In this document: in pieces, positions 1 to 7,044 of the stretch
Numbering within the stretch: position 1 is the stretch's first letter
Layout of the letters: each line of letters opens with the position of its first letter
Assembly: GCA_041907025.1 (NCBI GenBank)
Contig: JAYRIB010000028.1
Coordinates: 1 to 29,078 of the forward strand
Length of the DNA: 29,078 nucleotides
Origin: CAYPSN01 sp041907025
Lineage (GTDB): Bacteria > Patescibacteriota > Saccharimonadia > CAILAD01 > JADZBC01
Reading direction: 5' to 3'
Made by a program: the position numbers and the translations under genes
The notes under the pieces: generated by a model
Database searches by the model: none
Told to the model about the DNA's origin: nothing
The model's input: only the letters and a program-made list of their open reading frames with translations

Positions 1-10
1 CAAAATGAAC

Positions 11-87
<77 letters not shown>

Positions 88-102
88 TTATCAGCATGTA
101 AT

Positions 103-131
103 ATTCTACCGCTTTGGGCTCAATAAATCAA
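103..131 (-). promoter_or_regulatory. Promoter of tRNA-fMet
   Basis: Minus-strand -35 TTGATT (126-131) and -10 TAGAAT (103-108) are separated by 17 bases and lie about 16 bases upstream of the mature tRNA end. The -35 box sits just after the stop codon of the upstream ftsB-like gene. Confidence 0.6.
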
Positions 132-133
132 GC

Positions 134-520
134 CTAGTTCTTGCTCGCAAACAAGAACTGGAGCCAGGCTTGAAAATTCGAGCTTGGCACTGGTGGCTGA
201 ACCTGCTCCAGCTGTAGCGCGGTACTACTGCGCTCTGGCTTAGAGCCACGCACAATTACGACTGACTCACCCGGATATTGCAGCCCCAGCTTTTCGCGCG
301 CTAAGCGCTCTTTGTACACGTCGGTCGTATAGTACGCAATCTTGTACTCGAGCAGTTCGGTCGAAGACTCTAGCTGGCTAATCTCCACATTAATCCGATC
401 AGCCTTGCTGTGTAACTGATAACTTTTACCGCCCTCTACAATGAGCAGGAAGAATATATACAGCACCAAGCCGAGGCCGAGCCAAAAAGCAATTCGAGAG
501 TAATTGATTCGTGTTCGCAT
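134..520 (-). CDS. FtsB/DivIC-like septum formation initiator
   Basis: A 128-residue bitopic membrane protein. It has a short basic N-terminus, one membrane segment (about residues 11-31), then a heptad-like coiled coil (about 35-65) and a small C-terminal tail containing the EKLGLQYPGE-type motif usual in FtsB/DivIC proteins. Family members bridge FtsL and FtsQ/DivIB in the divisome. The start at 520 is chosen because the membrane segment follows directly; an in-frame ATG at 604 would add 28 residues that read like noncoding DNA. There is no clear SD; a TACAAT box lies nine bases before the ATG, so the mRNA may be nearly leaderless. It lies between tRNA-fMet and the EVE gene, all on the minus strand. 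Confidence 0.8.
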   Translation of the reverse strand: MRTRINYSRIAFWLGLGLVLYIFFLLIVEGGKSYQLHSKADRINVEISQLESSTELLEYKIAYYTTDVYKERLAREKLGLQYPGESVVIVRGSKPERSSTALQLEQVQPPVPSSNFQAWLQFLFASKN

Positions 521-529
521 ATCAGATTC

Positions 530-535
530 ATTGTA
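530..535 (-). promoter_or_regulatory. -10 box of ftsB-like gene
   Basis: TACAAT on the minus strand, nine bases before the ATG at 520. This predicts a transcript starting at or within a few bases of the start codon. I see no good -35 element. Confidence 0.4.
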
Positions 536-568
536 GCATAAGCTACTTAGTAACAGGTTGCCGCAGGC

Positions 569-616
569 CCTGTCATCTTGTGCCAGGGCATGTCGCCATA
601 ACATGCGAACGACAGG
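569..616. repeat. Nested intergenic hairpin, REP-like
   Basis: Outer arms CCTGTC (569-574) and GACAGG (611-616) enclose an inner GCATGT/ACATGC stem (588-593 with 601-606). The right arm belongs to GACAGGCTCAGGG, a string common in dispersed palindromic elements of many bacteria. It sits between the EVE gene and the ftsB-like gene and could act as a processing or termination signal or be a REP-type repeat. Confidence 0.4.
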
Positions 617-646
617 CTCAGGGTGGCGAGAGACCAGGGATGAATA

Positions 647-1072
647 TTAAAGCAACTCGTGAATCAGCTGGTAGTCGGCCTCGCCCAAACGGTGTACGTT
701 ACCTTGGAATGCCAGCGTCCAGTTCTTTTCTGGCCAGCGCTTGGCATATTCGTAGTGGCCCAAAAAGCTAATAACCTCCAGGTAGTTGCCAGCGTTACGT
801 GCTTTGACGAGCTTGATTGGAAAGCGGTGCGGATACACCTCGTCTGGCTTGGTCGACTCCCATATCTTCTCATAATCTTCGTAAGCAGGGCCAGTGACAA
901 CAGCCTCACCACCAATGGCCTTTAGTCCAGTGAGGTAAAAGAACACGGTGTCCCCCGCCTGCACTTCCGCCGCCGCCTTGCGCCAGCGCGTCTTCATACC
1001 CGCCACGTCAAAGCCGCGAGCGCGGGAAACCTCGAAGTTGTCGGGTGAGCTTACAAGTAGCCAATGGGTCAT
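647..1072 (-). CDS. EVE domain-containing protein
   Basis: This 141-residue protein is a single EVE domain, a member of the PUA superfamily. The opening THWLLVSSP followed by SRARGFDV is the usual start of the family, and its length matches single-domain members. EVE domains hold a pocket that binds modified bases, and the family is often linked to RNA modification or defence against modified DNA; the ligand here cannot be told from sequence. The start ATG lies one base after the stop of the histidine phosphatase gene (TAG-C-ATG), so the two are translationally coupled. No separate SD is visible. Confidence 0.85.
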   Translation of the reverse strand: MTHWLLVSSPDNFEVSRARGFDVAGMKTRWRKAAAEVQAGDTVFFYLTGLKAIGGEAVVTGPAYEDYEKIWESTKPDEVYPHRFPIKLVKARNAGNYLEVISFLGHYEYAKRWPEKNWTLAFQGNVHRLGEADYQLIHELL

Positions 1073-1073
1073 G

Positions 1074-1892
1074 CTAGTAACCCTCGTGGTTTGAAAACAA
1101 ATGCCCTACTTGCTCGGCGGCCTGCAGGAGTTCCTCATTCGAAAACCGCTTTCTCACGATCTTCTGCCAACCATCAGCATTATTAGACTCATCAGTCGGA
1201 CTGATAGACGTTACCCAGTCAAGGTGTGGTACTAATAGGTTCGTTTCTGGATCTCGCCGAGTGTAATGTAGGATTTGGCAATTAAATATTTTGTCGCCAG
1301 GCTTCTTGGAACTCTGCAACTCGACCCAACGCTCTATGCTCATTCTCTCAAGCAAGAAGCGGAAGGCAGACATGACCTCGCCGTGACAAACTATAATTAC
1401 GCGACGATCAGAGCATTCCCTATGAAGGGTATCGAGCACCGACCTCAATCGCACCGTTAACTGAGCCACTGACTCGCCGTTAGGCGGAATCCAAAAGAAC
1501 GGATCGGTGTCGCGCATGGTCATTGATTCTTCTGACTTTACCACCCGCTCGTCGTGCGGGATATTATCGAAGTCGCCCCACTCCCGCTCTCGCAGCAAAG
1601 GGTCGGCCATCCAATCGGGCCCATCCAGGTTCAAGAGCCCGGCCGTCTCCATAGCACGCGTATAGGCAGAAACATAGCGCCGATCAAAGTAACCAAGGCC
1701 ATTCTCGTGCAACCACTTACCGGCCGCCTTTGCTTGGCTGCGACCTTTAGCAGTCAGTCTGTGTTGCCCGCCGTGTCGACGCCGAAAGTCTTCTGTGTAC
1801 AGGCTGGGGTCGCCGTTCTTGGCAAAGTGAGAAGCCAGATTCTGCTCTGATTGTCCGTGTCGGACGAGAACAAGGTCGATTGGCATAGTCAT
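1074..1892 (-). CDS. Histidine phosphatase superfamily protein
   Basis: About 272 residues. The N-terminal LVLVRHGQSE contains the RHG motif (residues 11-13) whose His is phosphorylated in the catalytic cycle. A second catalytic His occurs in VIIVCHGEV in the C-terminal half, and the conserved Glu is seen in REREWGDF. The family covers phosphoglycerate mutase-like and small-molecule phosphatases; the substrate cannot be assigned. The ATG at 1892 has an AAGGGGAG SD-like run about ten bases upstream and follows a TGGTATAAT promoter; a longer in-frame start at 2000 would lie upstream of that promoter. First gene of a pair with the EVE protein. Confidence 0.85.
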   Translation of the reverse strand: MTMPIDLVLVRHGQSEQNLASHFAKNGDPSLYTEDFRRRHGGQHRLTAKGRSQAKAAGKWLHENGLGYFDRRYVSAYTRAMETAGLLNLDGPDWMADPLLREREWGDFDNIPHDERVVKSEESMTMRDTDPFFWIPPNGESVAQLTVRLRSVLDTLHRECSDRRVIIVCHGEVMSAFRFLLERMSIERWVELQSSKKPGDKIFNCQILHYTRRDPETNLLVPHLDWVTSISPTDESNNADGWQKIVRKRFSNEELLQAAEQVGHLFSNHEGY

Positions 1893-1919
1893 GGTGCTGG
1901 GGCTCCCCTTATCTTCTTT

Positions 1920-1925
1920 ATTATA
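1920..1925 (-). promoter_or_regulatory. Extended -10 promoter of phosphatase-EVE pair
   Basis: TGGTATAAT on the minus strand, with the hexamer at 1920-1925, about 27 bases upstream of the ATG at 1892. It has the extended -10 TG but no good -35 at normal spacing. Confidence 0.5.
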
Positions 1926-2004
1926 CCAGGTTCGGATGGTCAAAAAGCACCTATGGTTGCAAACTTGGCTATTGGGCAGCATAATGTGCTGGTTCGACAC
2001 CTAG

Positions 2005-2023
2005 GGCAGGCTACAAGCCTGCC
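2005..2023 (+). repeat. 8-bp hairpin upstream of the 84-aa gene
   Basis: Perfect inverted repeat GGCAGGCT (2005-2012) and AGCCTGCC (2016-2023) with a three-base loop. It lies 23 bases before the start at 2047, in the likely 5' UTR, upstream of the AAGGAGG ribosome binding site. No U-tract follows, so a regulatory or stabilising stem is more likely than a terminator. Confidence 0.5.
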
Positions 2024-2046
2024 AGCACCTATACAAGGAGGCAGTA

Positions 2047-2301
2047 ATGATTGAGTCCGGCAAAGACCAACAGTTTCTTCAGCAGTGGCTCTCGCCAGAC
2101 GAGCTAGCGCTTCATGGGCGCCTGGTGTTCTTCTCTGACGCTGCGTCCAGAACAATCTTGGAAAGCCTCGAGGCATTGGCTGAAGCCAAGGCGAGAATCT
2201 CGCGGATGGCGGCAACGGCCGAAGCACGGGAGCAGCAGATTCGCGAGCTCCGCGCCGAGTTGACTGAAGCGATGAATGGATCAAGCCATGATGATCAGTG
2301 A
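2047..2301 (+). CDS. Hypothetical 84-aa coiled-coil protein
   Basis: I do not recognise a family. The ATG is preceded by a strong AAGGAGG SD with ideal spacing. The C-terminal half (about residues 35-80) is rich in Ala, Glu, Arg and Leu with heptad character (SLEALAEAKARI, QQIRELRAELTEA) and predicts a coiled coil. It overlaps the start of the next ORF. The GC-rich codon use differs a little from the AT-richer neighbours. A small cytoplasmic structural or regulatory protein is possible; nothing supports a specific role. Confidence 0.6.
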   Translation: MIESGKDQQFLQQWLSPDELALHGRLVFFSDAASRTILESLEALAEAKARISRMAATAEAREQQIRELRAELTEAMNGSSHDDQ

Positions 2302-2566
2302 TGACCTAGCCAGGGAGTCGCTCATTATCGACGTGGCTCATCAGCTTCGCGGCGAGATGGACTTCGTGGACTTTGTGGGCAGGCTGTGCACCACGGCGGA
2401 CGACATGATCGAAGGTCGACCCGTTCCGCCAGAGCGTCTTAAGCAGTTCGAGGACTTCTGTGCAGCCATTGCGGAGGAGGCGAGCCTCCGGACTTCTAGC
2501 GCTGGCTGCATCGCAAACGACATCGATGAACACGTGTGGCTTAAGCCCAGAAGTTCACCCCATTAA
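2276..2566 (+). CDS. Hypothetical 96-aa acidic protein
   Basis: Overlaps the 3' end of the 84-aa gene and ends just before a terminator. Three start codons are possible (2276, 2288, 2291) and none has a clear SD, so translation is probably coupled to the upstream gene. The protein is acidic and mainly helical, with no membrane segment and no motif I recognise. Two overlapping short genes, one SD and a shared terminator fit a bicistronic unit. It could be a pair of interacting proteins such as a toxin-antitoxin system, but no toxin fold is recognisable. Confidence 0.5.
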   Translation: MDQAMMISDDLARESLIIDVAHQLRGEMDFVDFVGRLCTTADDMIEGRPVPPERLKQFEDFCAAIAEEASLRTSSAGCIANDIDEHVWLKPRSSPH

Positions 2567-2572
2567 CCCGTT

Positions 2573-2616
2573 CACCGAGACGAAGAGATCGTCCTGGTGG
2601 GCGGTCTTTTCGTTTT
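2573..2616 (+). terminator. Intrinsic terminator of the small-gene pair
   Basis: CACC (2573-2576) and GGTG (2596-2599) enclose GACGA-AGAGA-TCGTC, followed by a T-rich stretch (CTTTTCGTTTT). It touches the stop codon of the convergent gene at 2615. Confidence 0.5.
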
Positions 2617-3365
2617 AAGTAAGTTCAAACTCCAGCTCTAGAGCTAAGTGGTCGGATACCACTTCGGCCAAAGCACTAAAGCTAAGGTCCTTTACTCCAG
2701 GCGAGGTCAACACATAATCGGCAAACGGCGCGTAATCAATGCGCTTGTATAGGCTTGATCGTGTAGTTGGCAGCCCATACTTCTCTACCATATCAACTCG
2801 CCCATCCCTCAGCATATTCAAGCTCTGGGTCTCCGGCGACAGATTGAAGTCCCCACACAAGATGGTCGGCAGTGAATATTGGGATAGCAGATTATTAATT
2901 CTTCGGGATTGCTCAATGCGAGTGGTGTCATCCGTCTTCGGTCCATTGCTCCAATAGCCGTGATAGTTTGCAACCACAAATTGTCGGCCCGCAGCATCTT
3001 CTAGCGCAACAATCTGAATTGATCTCGGATGATCGTCTCCGGCTTCTAGGTCAAATTTATCACCCTTTGACTTTAAACCCCTTTCGTACAAACATCCCAT
3101 TACCATAATCTAAGCTTGGGTCTTGGTACTGCTCAGGAAATATCCCTTGAACCGATGGAGCATAGACAACTGCGTAGTCAGGCAACAAAGAGGAGAGTTG
3201 TTGTAGCGAATTCGTACAAGGTCTTACCTCTGGAGCCTGGGCAAGTGCAGAAGAATAAACTTCTTGCAAGCAAATAATATCCGCTTCCTGCAGCTTCGTT
3301 TGAGCGAACTGCAACAGTGGCTCCAGTACTCGCCCGCCCCAAATGTTTAATGTAATCAATTTCAT
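2615..3365 (-). pseudogene. Endonuclease/exonuclease/phosphatase-family protein, frameshifted
   Basis: Two overlapping minus-strand frames together make one complete EEP-family protein of about 250 residues. The first part (3365 to 3060) has MKLITLNIWGG with the metal-site Asn and IICLQEVY with the catalytic Glu. The second part (about 3075 to 2615) has NYHGYW, GDFNLSPET, DYVLTS and VSDHLALELE, which complete the Mg-dependent phosphodiesterase active site. The break is a +1 shift close to a stop at 3060-3062, in a run of short homopolymers (AAAGGGG, TTTAAA, AAAGGG). All catalytic motifs are intact, so the break is either very recent, a sequencing error or a recoding site. DNA, RNA or phospholipid could be the substrate. 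A GATAAT box lies seven bases before the ATG at 3365. Confidence 0.75.
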
Positions 3366-3546
3366 AAAGCGTATTATCGTACATCGTACCAAAGAATACT
3401 GCAAGTTATCTATAGACCTTACCGCTAGTGCAGGCGTAACAGAGAGGAGACAGGTCTGCGTCTGCCCTAGAGCCCAGGAGCACTTGGATCAGCGAAGCAA
3501 AAATAGCGTGACTCGCTACCGTGAGTACCGAAGAACAGTAGGCGTC

Positions 3547-3957
3547 CTATGTGCTCTTCGCGAGGGTGCCAACACTGTAGCCCGTTACTGCAAACATCAT
3601 CATAGCCTCGACGACAGTAACTATATGCCCAATTGTCATATTGGTAATTAGGCTGCCACCCAAACCACGAACGTGCAAGTACCCGAGAAACTGGGTTGCA
3701 AAAATAAAGACCACCAGTGCAATAACGCTTATTACTACGCGCCTCACTATGCTATCTGTGCGAGTGAAAAGGAGAAAGAACAATACCCCCACTAGCGCGA
3801 TTGCCGCGATAAGTAGTGGCATTTCGGCGTAAGCATAGCTAGGGTCTAGGCCAAATAATTGAATAAATGGCCCGCGCAAAACAAAAAACGCCACCATAGT
3901 TAAACCAGCGCCCACACTGAGCAATGTGAGTCTTTTAAAGAATGAATGCTTTTGCAT
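3547..3957 (-). CDS. Four-TM membrane protein, unknown
   Basis: 136 residues with four hydrophobic segments (about 10-28, 46-65, 72-90 and 108-128) joined by short loops, so nearly the whole protein lies in the membrane. The RTDSIVRRVV loop is positively charged and likely cytoplasmic. An SD (GGAG, five bases before the ATG) supports the start at 3957. I do not recognise a family. About 180 bases without a gene separate it from the EEP gene; I see nothing definite there. Confidence 0.65.
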   Translation of the reverse strand: MQKHSFFKRLTLLSVGAGLTMVAFFVLRGPFIQLFGLDPSYAYAEMPLLIAAIALVGVLFFLLFTRTDSIVRRVVISVIALVVFIFATQFLGYLHVRGLGGSLITNMTIGHIVTVVEAMMMFAVTGYSVGTLAKST

Positions 3958-4117
3958 ATATGCTCCAGATGATTATTCAATATCACCTACATAGTATCAC
4001 GCTTATGCTCTTATAGATACTGCCTAATAATTGTTCGATTGGTGGGTATGGCGGTGTGTCTATTGGGTCACCAGGTTCTGGAAAGACTTCGGAAATTGTC
4101 AAAAAGTAATGAAAGAG

Positions 4118-4152
4118 GCCCACGAGGTAAGACGTGAGTCTCTCTCGTGGGC
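4118..4152 (-). terminator. Terminator of the 4171-4647 gene
   Basis: Perfect 9-bp stem GCCCACGAG (4118-4126) and CTCGTGGGC (4144-4152). On the minus strand it is followed by CTCTTTC and a later T-run. The 160 bases between here and the membrane gene at 3957 show no ORF. Confidence 0.6.
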
Positions 4153-4170
4153 ATAGAATCAACAGGGCGA

Positions 4171-4647
4171 CTAGAGGTCCTGGTGCGCGGCGGGCTCGCT
4201 TCCTCCGCGCGCTTGCGCTTCAGCGATGACCTCGGCGGCCCAATCCTGGCACTCGGACCAGTTGCGGGCAAGGGGATATCCCCACCGCACTGCCGTGAAC
4301 GCTGCACCCATGCGTTCGCACAAATACTCCCCGTACTCATCCCTATTCAGAGCGAAGGCCTTACTGATACCCCGAAGGTCGAGCACGATCACCAAACCAT
4401 CATCCAGGCGAAGCTCGAAGAAGTAGCTGGTGGCACAGTTGGCTGGTGAAGGCTGGTACTTTGCCTCGTAGCTACCATCAGCCAACCCGTAAAGAACTTT
4501 GCCGAAGAACTCAGACGAGATCACCTCGATGGCTTTGTGAATATTCTCCAGATTGTTTCCAGGAATTCCAGTGGCGGAAGCCGTAAGCACACCACCAATT
4601 TCCTCGCTGGCATCTACGTAGTGCAGAATTCGTGTACGAACATACAT
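4171..4647 (-). CDS. Hypothetical 158-aa protein
   Basis: Soluble protein of unknown family. The start at 4647 is chosen because GGGAG lies seven bases upstream; an in-frame ATG at 4686 falls inside the leader hairpin. Visible features are a Val/Ile-rich strand with FELRLDDGLVIVLDL (a two-strand hairpin), then an aromatic and Arg-rich helical region, and an Ala/Glu-rich C-terminal helix ending in QARGGSEPAAHQDL. A TTTACA/TACAAT promoter and a hairpin-containing 90-base leader precede it, and its own terminator follows, so it is a single-gene unit. It abuts the left end of the foreign island and may itself have been acquired. Confidence 0.7.
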   Translation of the reverse strand: MYVRTRILHYVDASEEIGGVLTASATGIPGNNLENIHKAIEVISSEFFGKVLYGLADGSYEAKYQPSPANCATSYFFELRLDDGLVIVLDLRGISKAFALNRDEYGEYLCERMGAAFTAVRWGYPLARNWSECQDWAAEVIAEAQARGGSEPAAHQDL

Positions 4648-4667
4648 AGCCTGTCTCCCATTGCATC

Positions 4668-4727
4668 GGTGGATAATGTAGCTCAATACCTATGAGTAGT
4701 CATAGAAAGAGAGCTACATTATCCACC
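4668..4727 (-). promoter_or_regulatory. 17-bp leader hairpin with nested inner stem
   Basis: Perfect inverted repeat GGTGGATAATGTAGCTC (4668-4684) and its complement (4711-4727), separated by 26 bases. The loop holds a second perfect stem CTATGA-GTAG-TCATAG (4690-4705). The whole element lies in the predicted 5' UTR, between the promoter (start near 4738) and the SD. A cis-acting RNA element or a DNA operator is likely. Confidence 0.75.
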
Positions 4728-4744
4728 CACCTGGGAACCGACAC

Positions 4745-4773
4745 ATTGTACGATATATGTAATCATTTGTAAA
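4745..4773 (-). promoter_or_regulatory. Promoter of the 4171-4647 gene
   Basis: Minus-strand -35 TTTACA (4768-4773), 17-base spacer and -10 TACAAT (4745-4750). Predicted start near 4738 gives a 5' UTR of about 90 bases containing the 17-bp hairpin. Confidence 0.7.
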
Positions 4774-4823
4774 TAGCAGGGGCTTAAACGCTTAACACCG
4801 TAATACCGTCCTGCATAGACGAC

Positions 4824-4851
4824 AACAGACATCCATAATTGAATGTCTGTT
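4824..4851. repeat. 9-bp hairpin left of the island edge
   Basis: AACAGACAT (4824-4832) and ATGTCTGTT (4843-4851) with a ten-base AT-rich loop, followed by one T and then AGGCG. It lies 22 bases before the putative left attachment core and belongs to the AT-richer host side of the boundary. Confidence 0.45.
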
Positions 4852-4873
4852 TAGGCGACACGGATTATTTCAC

Positions 4874-4882
4874 TGGTGGGCC
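4874..4882 (+). repeat. Putative left attachment core
   Basis: TGGTGGGCC, identical and in the same orientation to 10444-10452, where it forms the last nine bases (GGCCCACCA) of the tRNA-Ile2 gene. Base composition switches from AT-rich to GC-rich at this point. Nine bases is short, but cores of serine-recombinase sites are often this short. Confidence 0.5.
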
Positions 4883-5007
4883 TCGTTAGGTGTCTTTCGA
4901 ACCGGGAACTCCTGGACGCCCTCCGAGCATTGTCGGCTTCTGGGAACTCCTCTCATCGGCCCTGAGGATGTCGGCTCGCATGAATCGCTCGCCACTCGCT
5001 CAGGGCC

Positions 5008-5772
5008 TCAATCCGTCCCTACCCTCTGAGCGACGAAGGTGAGTACATCTGACCTGCGTCCCAATCCGACCTGCAGGGGCTCATCCACCTCCTCAAGCTG
5101 GAACCCCGCCTGTAGCAGGCCTTCGAAATATGTAGCGAATCGCCGATGAAAGTACGGAACCAGTCCTGGGTGTGGCTCACGCTCATGAATCCGAAACGGG
5201 AGCATATAGACCCCCTCAGACCCGTACTCATAGTCATCCACCACCTCAGCCCTTCCGCCGAGGTAGGTAAAAGGGTGAGCAATTGTGGCTACGAGCGACC
5301 CGCCGGGTTTCAGGACGTCCGCGATATCTAGAAGCAGGTCGTTCAAATTCGGAGCGTTATGAAGCACCATGTTCGCCACAGCGACGTCGAAGCCTCGCTC
5401 CACCCCGCCAATGGCGGTAGGTTGCAAGCAATCAACCGATCCCGCAACGTAGCACGGCCCCGGATTCTCACTTGATGCGAACTCAACCGATCGCACCGAC
5501 GGATCAACACCCACCGTCTCGTAGCCAAGAGCTGCAATTTCACGCGTGACAAAGCCAAGGCCACATCCGACATCGACCACTGACGCAGGCGGATCGTAGA
5601 GCCTTCCAACCGTACGAAGAATCCAGTTGGTGAGCCACCGGTAGGCAAGGTCATCTCGACCCTGCAATTCACGGCCTCGTCCCTCAACCTGGTCGTCCCA
5701 GTACCGACCAACCTGCGCGACAGTAAGCGGTGACTCCTCCAGTGTGCTTCCTTGATCAAACGGAATACTCAT
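5008..5772 (-). CDS. Class I SAM-dependent methyltransferase
   Basis: 254 residues. Motif I VVDVGCGLGFVTRE (about residues 65-78) forms the SAM-binding loop, GYETVGVDPS carries the acidic residue that contacts the ribose, and DVAVANMVLHNAPN and LKPGGSLVATIAHP are motifs IV and V. This is the Methyltransf_11/25-type Rossmann fold. The C-terminal part (HREPHPGLVPYFHRRF) looks like a small-molecule methyltransferase lid, but the substrate is unknown. Of two in-frame ATGs six bases apart, 5772 has GGGAG seven bases upstream and is preferred. High-GC codon use marks it as island cargo. It has its own promoter and is followed by about 125 bases without a gene up to the left core. Confidence 0.85.
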   Translation of the reverse strand: MSIPFDQGSTLEESPLTVAQVGRYWDDQVEGRGRELQGRDDLAYRWLTNWILRTVGRLYDPPASVVDVGCGLGFVTREIAALGYETVGVDPSVRSVEFASSENPGPCYVAGSVDCLQPTAIGGVERGFDVAVANMVLHNAPNLNDLLLDIADVLKPGGSLVATIAHPFTYLGGRAEVVDDYEYGSEGVYMLPFRIHEREPHPGLVPYFHRRFATYFEGLLQAGFQLEEVDEPLQVGLGRRSDVLTFVAQRVGTD

Positions 5773-5790
5773 AAACATTCTCCCAAATGT

Positions 5791-5820
5791 AGTCTATTCC
5801 CGCCTACACCATCGAGTCAA
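5791..5820 (-). promoter_or_regulatory. Promoter of the island methyltransferase
   Basis: Minus-strand -35 TTGACT (5815-5820), 18-base spacer and -10 TAGACT (5791-5796), about 18 bases before the ATG. Confidence 0.55.
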
Positions 5821-5853
5821 GTGCCGGGGAGCGACACCCATCAGTCCCTATCC

Positions 5854-6477
5854 TCAGAGATTCGCACCGGTGCTTCTAAAGAAGTCCCGGGCTATAGCCA
5901 ACATGTATGCATCCTGGCTTCTGAGGAAGACAGTATTATCCTCGTTCTGGGCCTTGTCGCGAACGATCAACCAGGCGTCCTGCTCATACTCCCGAAGTGA
6001 AAACCGAGCCTTCGCCTGAAGGGTCGACGGCATTGTCACTAGCTGCACACCAGCGGCTCGCAGGCGGCCCGAAACAGACGCATTGCCCACCCGATGCGCG
6101 ATGAAGACGGACGACCCGGCCCGGCGCGCCGTGGTCTCGAGCGCAGACCTGATCGATGATCCTGCGGGATCCTCCAACCAGTCGAGGTCATTGCAAAAGA
6201 CGAAGTGGCGCCCTTGCCTTCCATACCACTCGCAGAAGAAATTGGCCTCCGCCTTTGAACCAGTCCGAAAGGAGTACCTACCCCCCATTCGCCGCGACAG
6301 AAGGATCCAAAAATAGAATAGGACGAGAAACACTACAGCACCGAACACCACCTTCCCAGAGGTGTCCTTGCCATTCACCGAGATGTAGGTTGCACCCACG
6401 ATCGTGGCGCCAAAGGTCAGTGTGTCCAGCAAATCAAGCACCCAGCCGGGAACATTTCTAAGCAACAATCGCTTCAT
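5854..6477 (-). CDS. Two-TM membrane protein with cytosolic domain
   Basis: 207 residues, family not recognised. Two membrane segments (about 15-35 and 43-62) are followed by a basic, cytosolic alpha/beta domain of about 140 residues. That domain has HFVFCNDLDWLED, SIRSALETTARRAGSSVFIAHR and ASVSGRLRAAGVQLVTMP, which suggest a nucleotidase or phospholipase D-like sandwich, but I see no HKD motif. The ATG overlaps the stop of the upstream kinase-derived gene (ATGA), so the two products were made together and probably interact. A membrane effector paired with a kinase-like sensor is one reading; it is an inference. Confidence 0.6.
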   Translation of the reverse strand: MKRLLLRNVPGWVLDLLDTLTFGATIVGATYISVNGKDTSGKVVFGAVVFLVLFYFWILLSRRMGGRYSFRTGSKAEANFFCEWYGRQGRHFVFCNDLDWLEDPAGSSIRSALETTARRAGSSVFIAHRVGNASVSGRLRAAGVQLVTMPSTLQAKARFSLREYEQDAWLIVRDKAQNEDNTVFLRSQDAYMLAIARDFFRSTGANL

Positions 6478-7043
6478 CCTTCGCGCTCCCCATCTTTCCG
6501 ATTCGCAATTGCAATGGCATCCTGCAAGGAACCTCTGACCTCTTCCTCAACTCCAACGTCCCCGACCAAGCTTCGAATGATCGAGGAGAACTCTGGCGAG
6601 GCCATGATGCGGAGCTTCCCGAGTTGTCGAAACCTTTCGGCTGTGCTCGCGTAGTCGACTGAAGGCTGATACCTCAGAGGAGCCGTCACATCCACGCGAC
6701 CTGCCAGCTTGCTCTCTTCTTGGACAAACCAGAGCTCCTTTGTGGGAGAACGAGACATGTCTGGAAAGTCAACAAGAACCACATGCTGGATAGTGCTGGC
6801 AGCGAGAAGGCGGTCCTTCTGATCAGCCGTGAACACGGTGGTCGTGTGCGTCTCGGGCCGGCGCTGCAAGGAAATCCGCTGCATCAAGCGCGCTTGGAAC
6901 CGTGAGCTTATGACGAGCCGAGCGATCCACTTACGACGGTATGCCGTAATCGCCCTTCTCAGCAGGTCATCGATTTCATCGTCCAGGGAGCGGCCTACCG
7001 ACATTGAGTGAATACGCTTGAAATACCGGCGCTCGTAGATCAT
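6474..7043 (-). CDS. C-terminal part of a broken kinase-like gene
   Basis: The open frame gives 189 residues from the first ATG, but it stays open upstream to about 7125. There it reads SVILFALVADGPLESRRLVDM, which resembles the start of a protein kinase C-lobe (usual form LGVILFALVxGxPP). The kinase catalytic loop is found just upstream in another frame, so this ORF is probably the C-lobe remainder plus a C-terminal extension of that kinase. The extension has a basic helical segment (RRAITAYRRKWIARLVISSRFQARL) and an alpha/beta part with no family I recognise. Whether the ATG at 7043 is used is unknown; no good SD is seen. Its stop overlaps the next start (ATGA). Confidence 0.5.
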   Translation of the reverse strand: MIYERRYFKRIHSMSVGRSLDDEIDDLLRRAITAYRRKWIARLVISSRFQARLMQRISLQRRPETHTTTVFTADQKDRLLAASTIQHVVLVDFPDMSRSPTKELWFVQEESKLAGRVDVTAPLRYQPSVDYASTAERFRQLGKLRIMASPEFSSIIRSLVGDVGVEEEVRGSLQDAIAIANRKDGEREG

Positions 7044-7044
7044 G

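Noticed and set aside
511..925. Plus-strand ORFs of 86 and 88 codons opposite the EVE and ftsB-like genes
   Set aside because: They lie antisense to well-supported genes, lack an SD and have no protein-like composition.
2615..3365. TGA recoding (genetic code 25) to explain the EEP frame break
   Set aside because: The TGA is directly followed by TAA in the same frame, and other genes here end normally at TGA.
4874..4935. Possible tRNA remnant at the left island edge (GGTTCGAA plus GGCCCACCA on the minus strand)
   Set aside because: The T-arm cannot form (no C at position 61, no 5-bp stem), so only the nine-base core match is kept.
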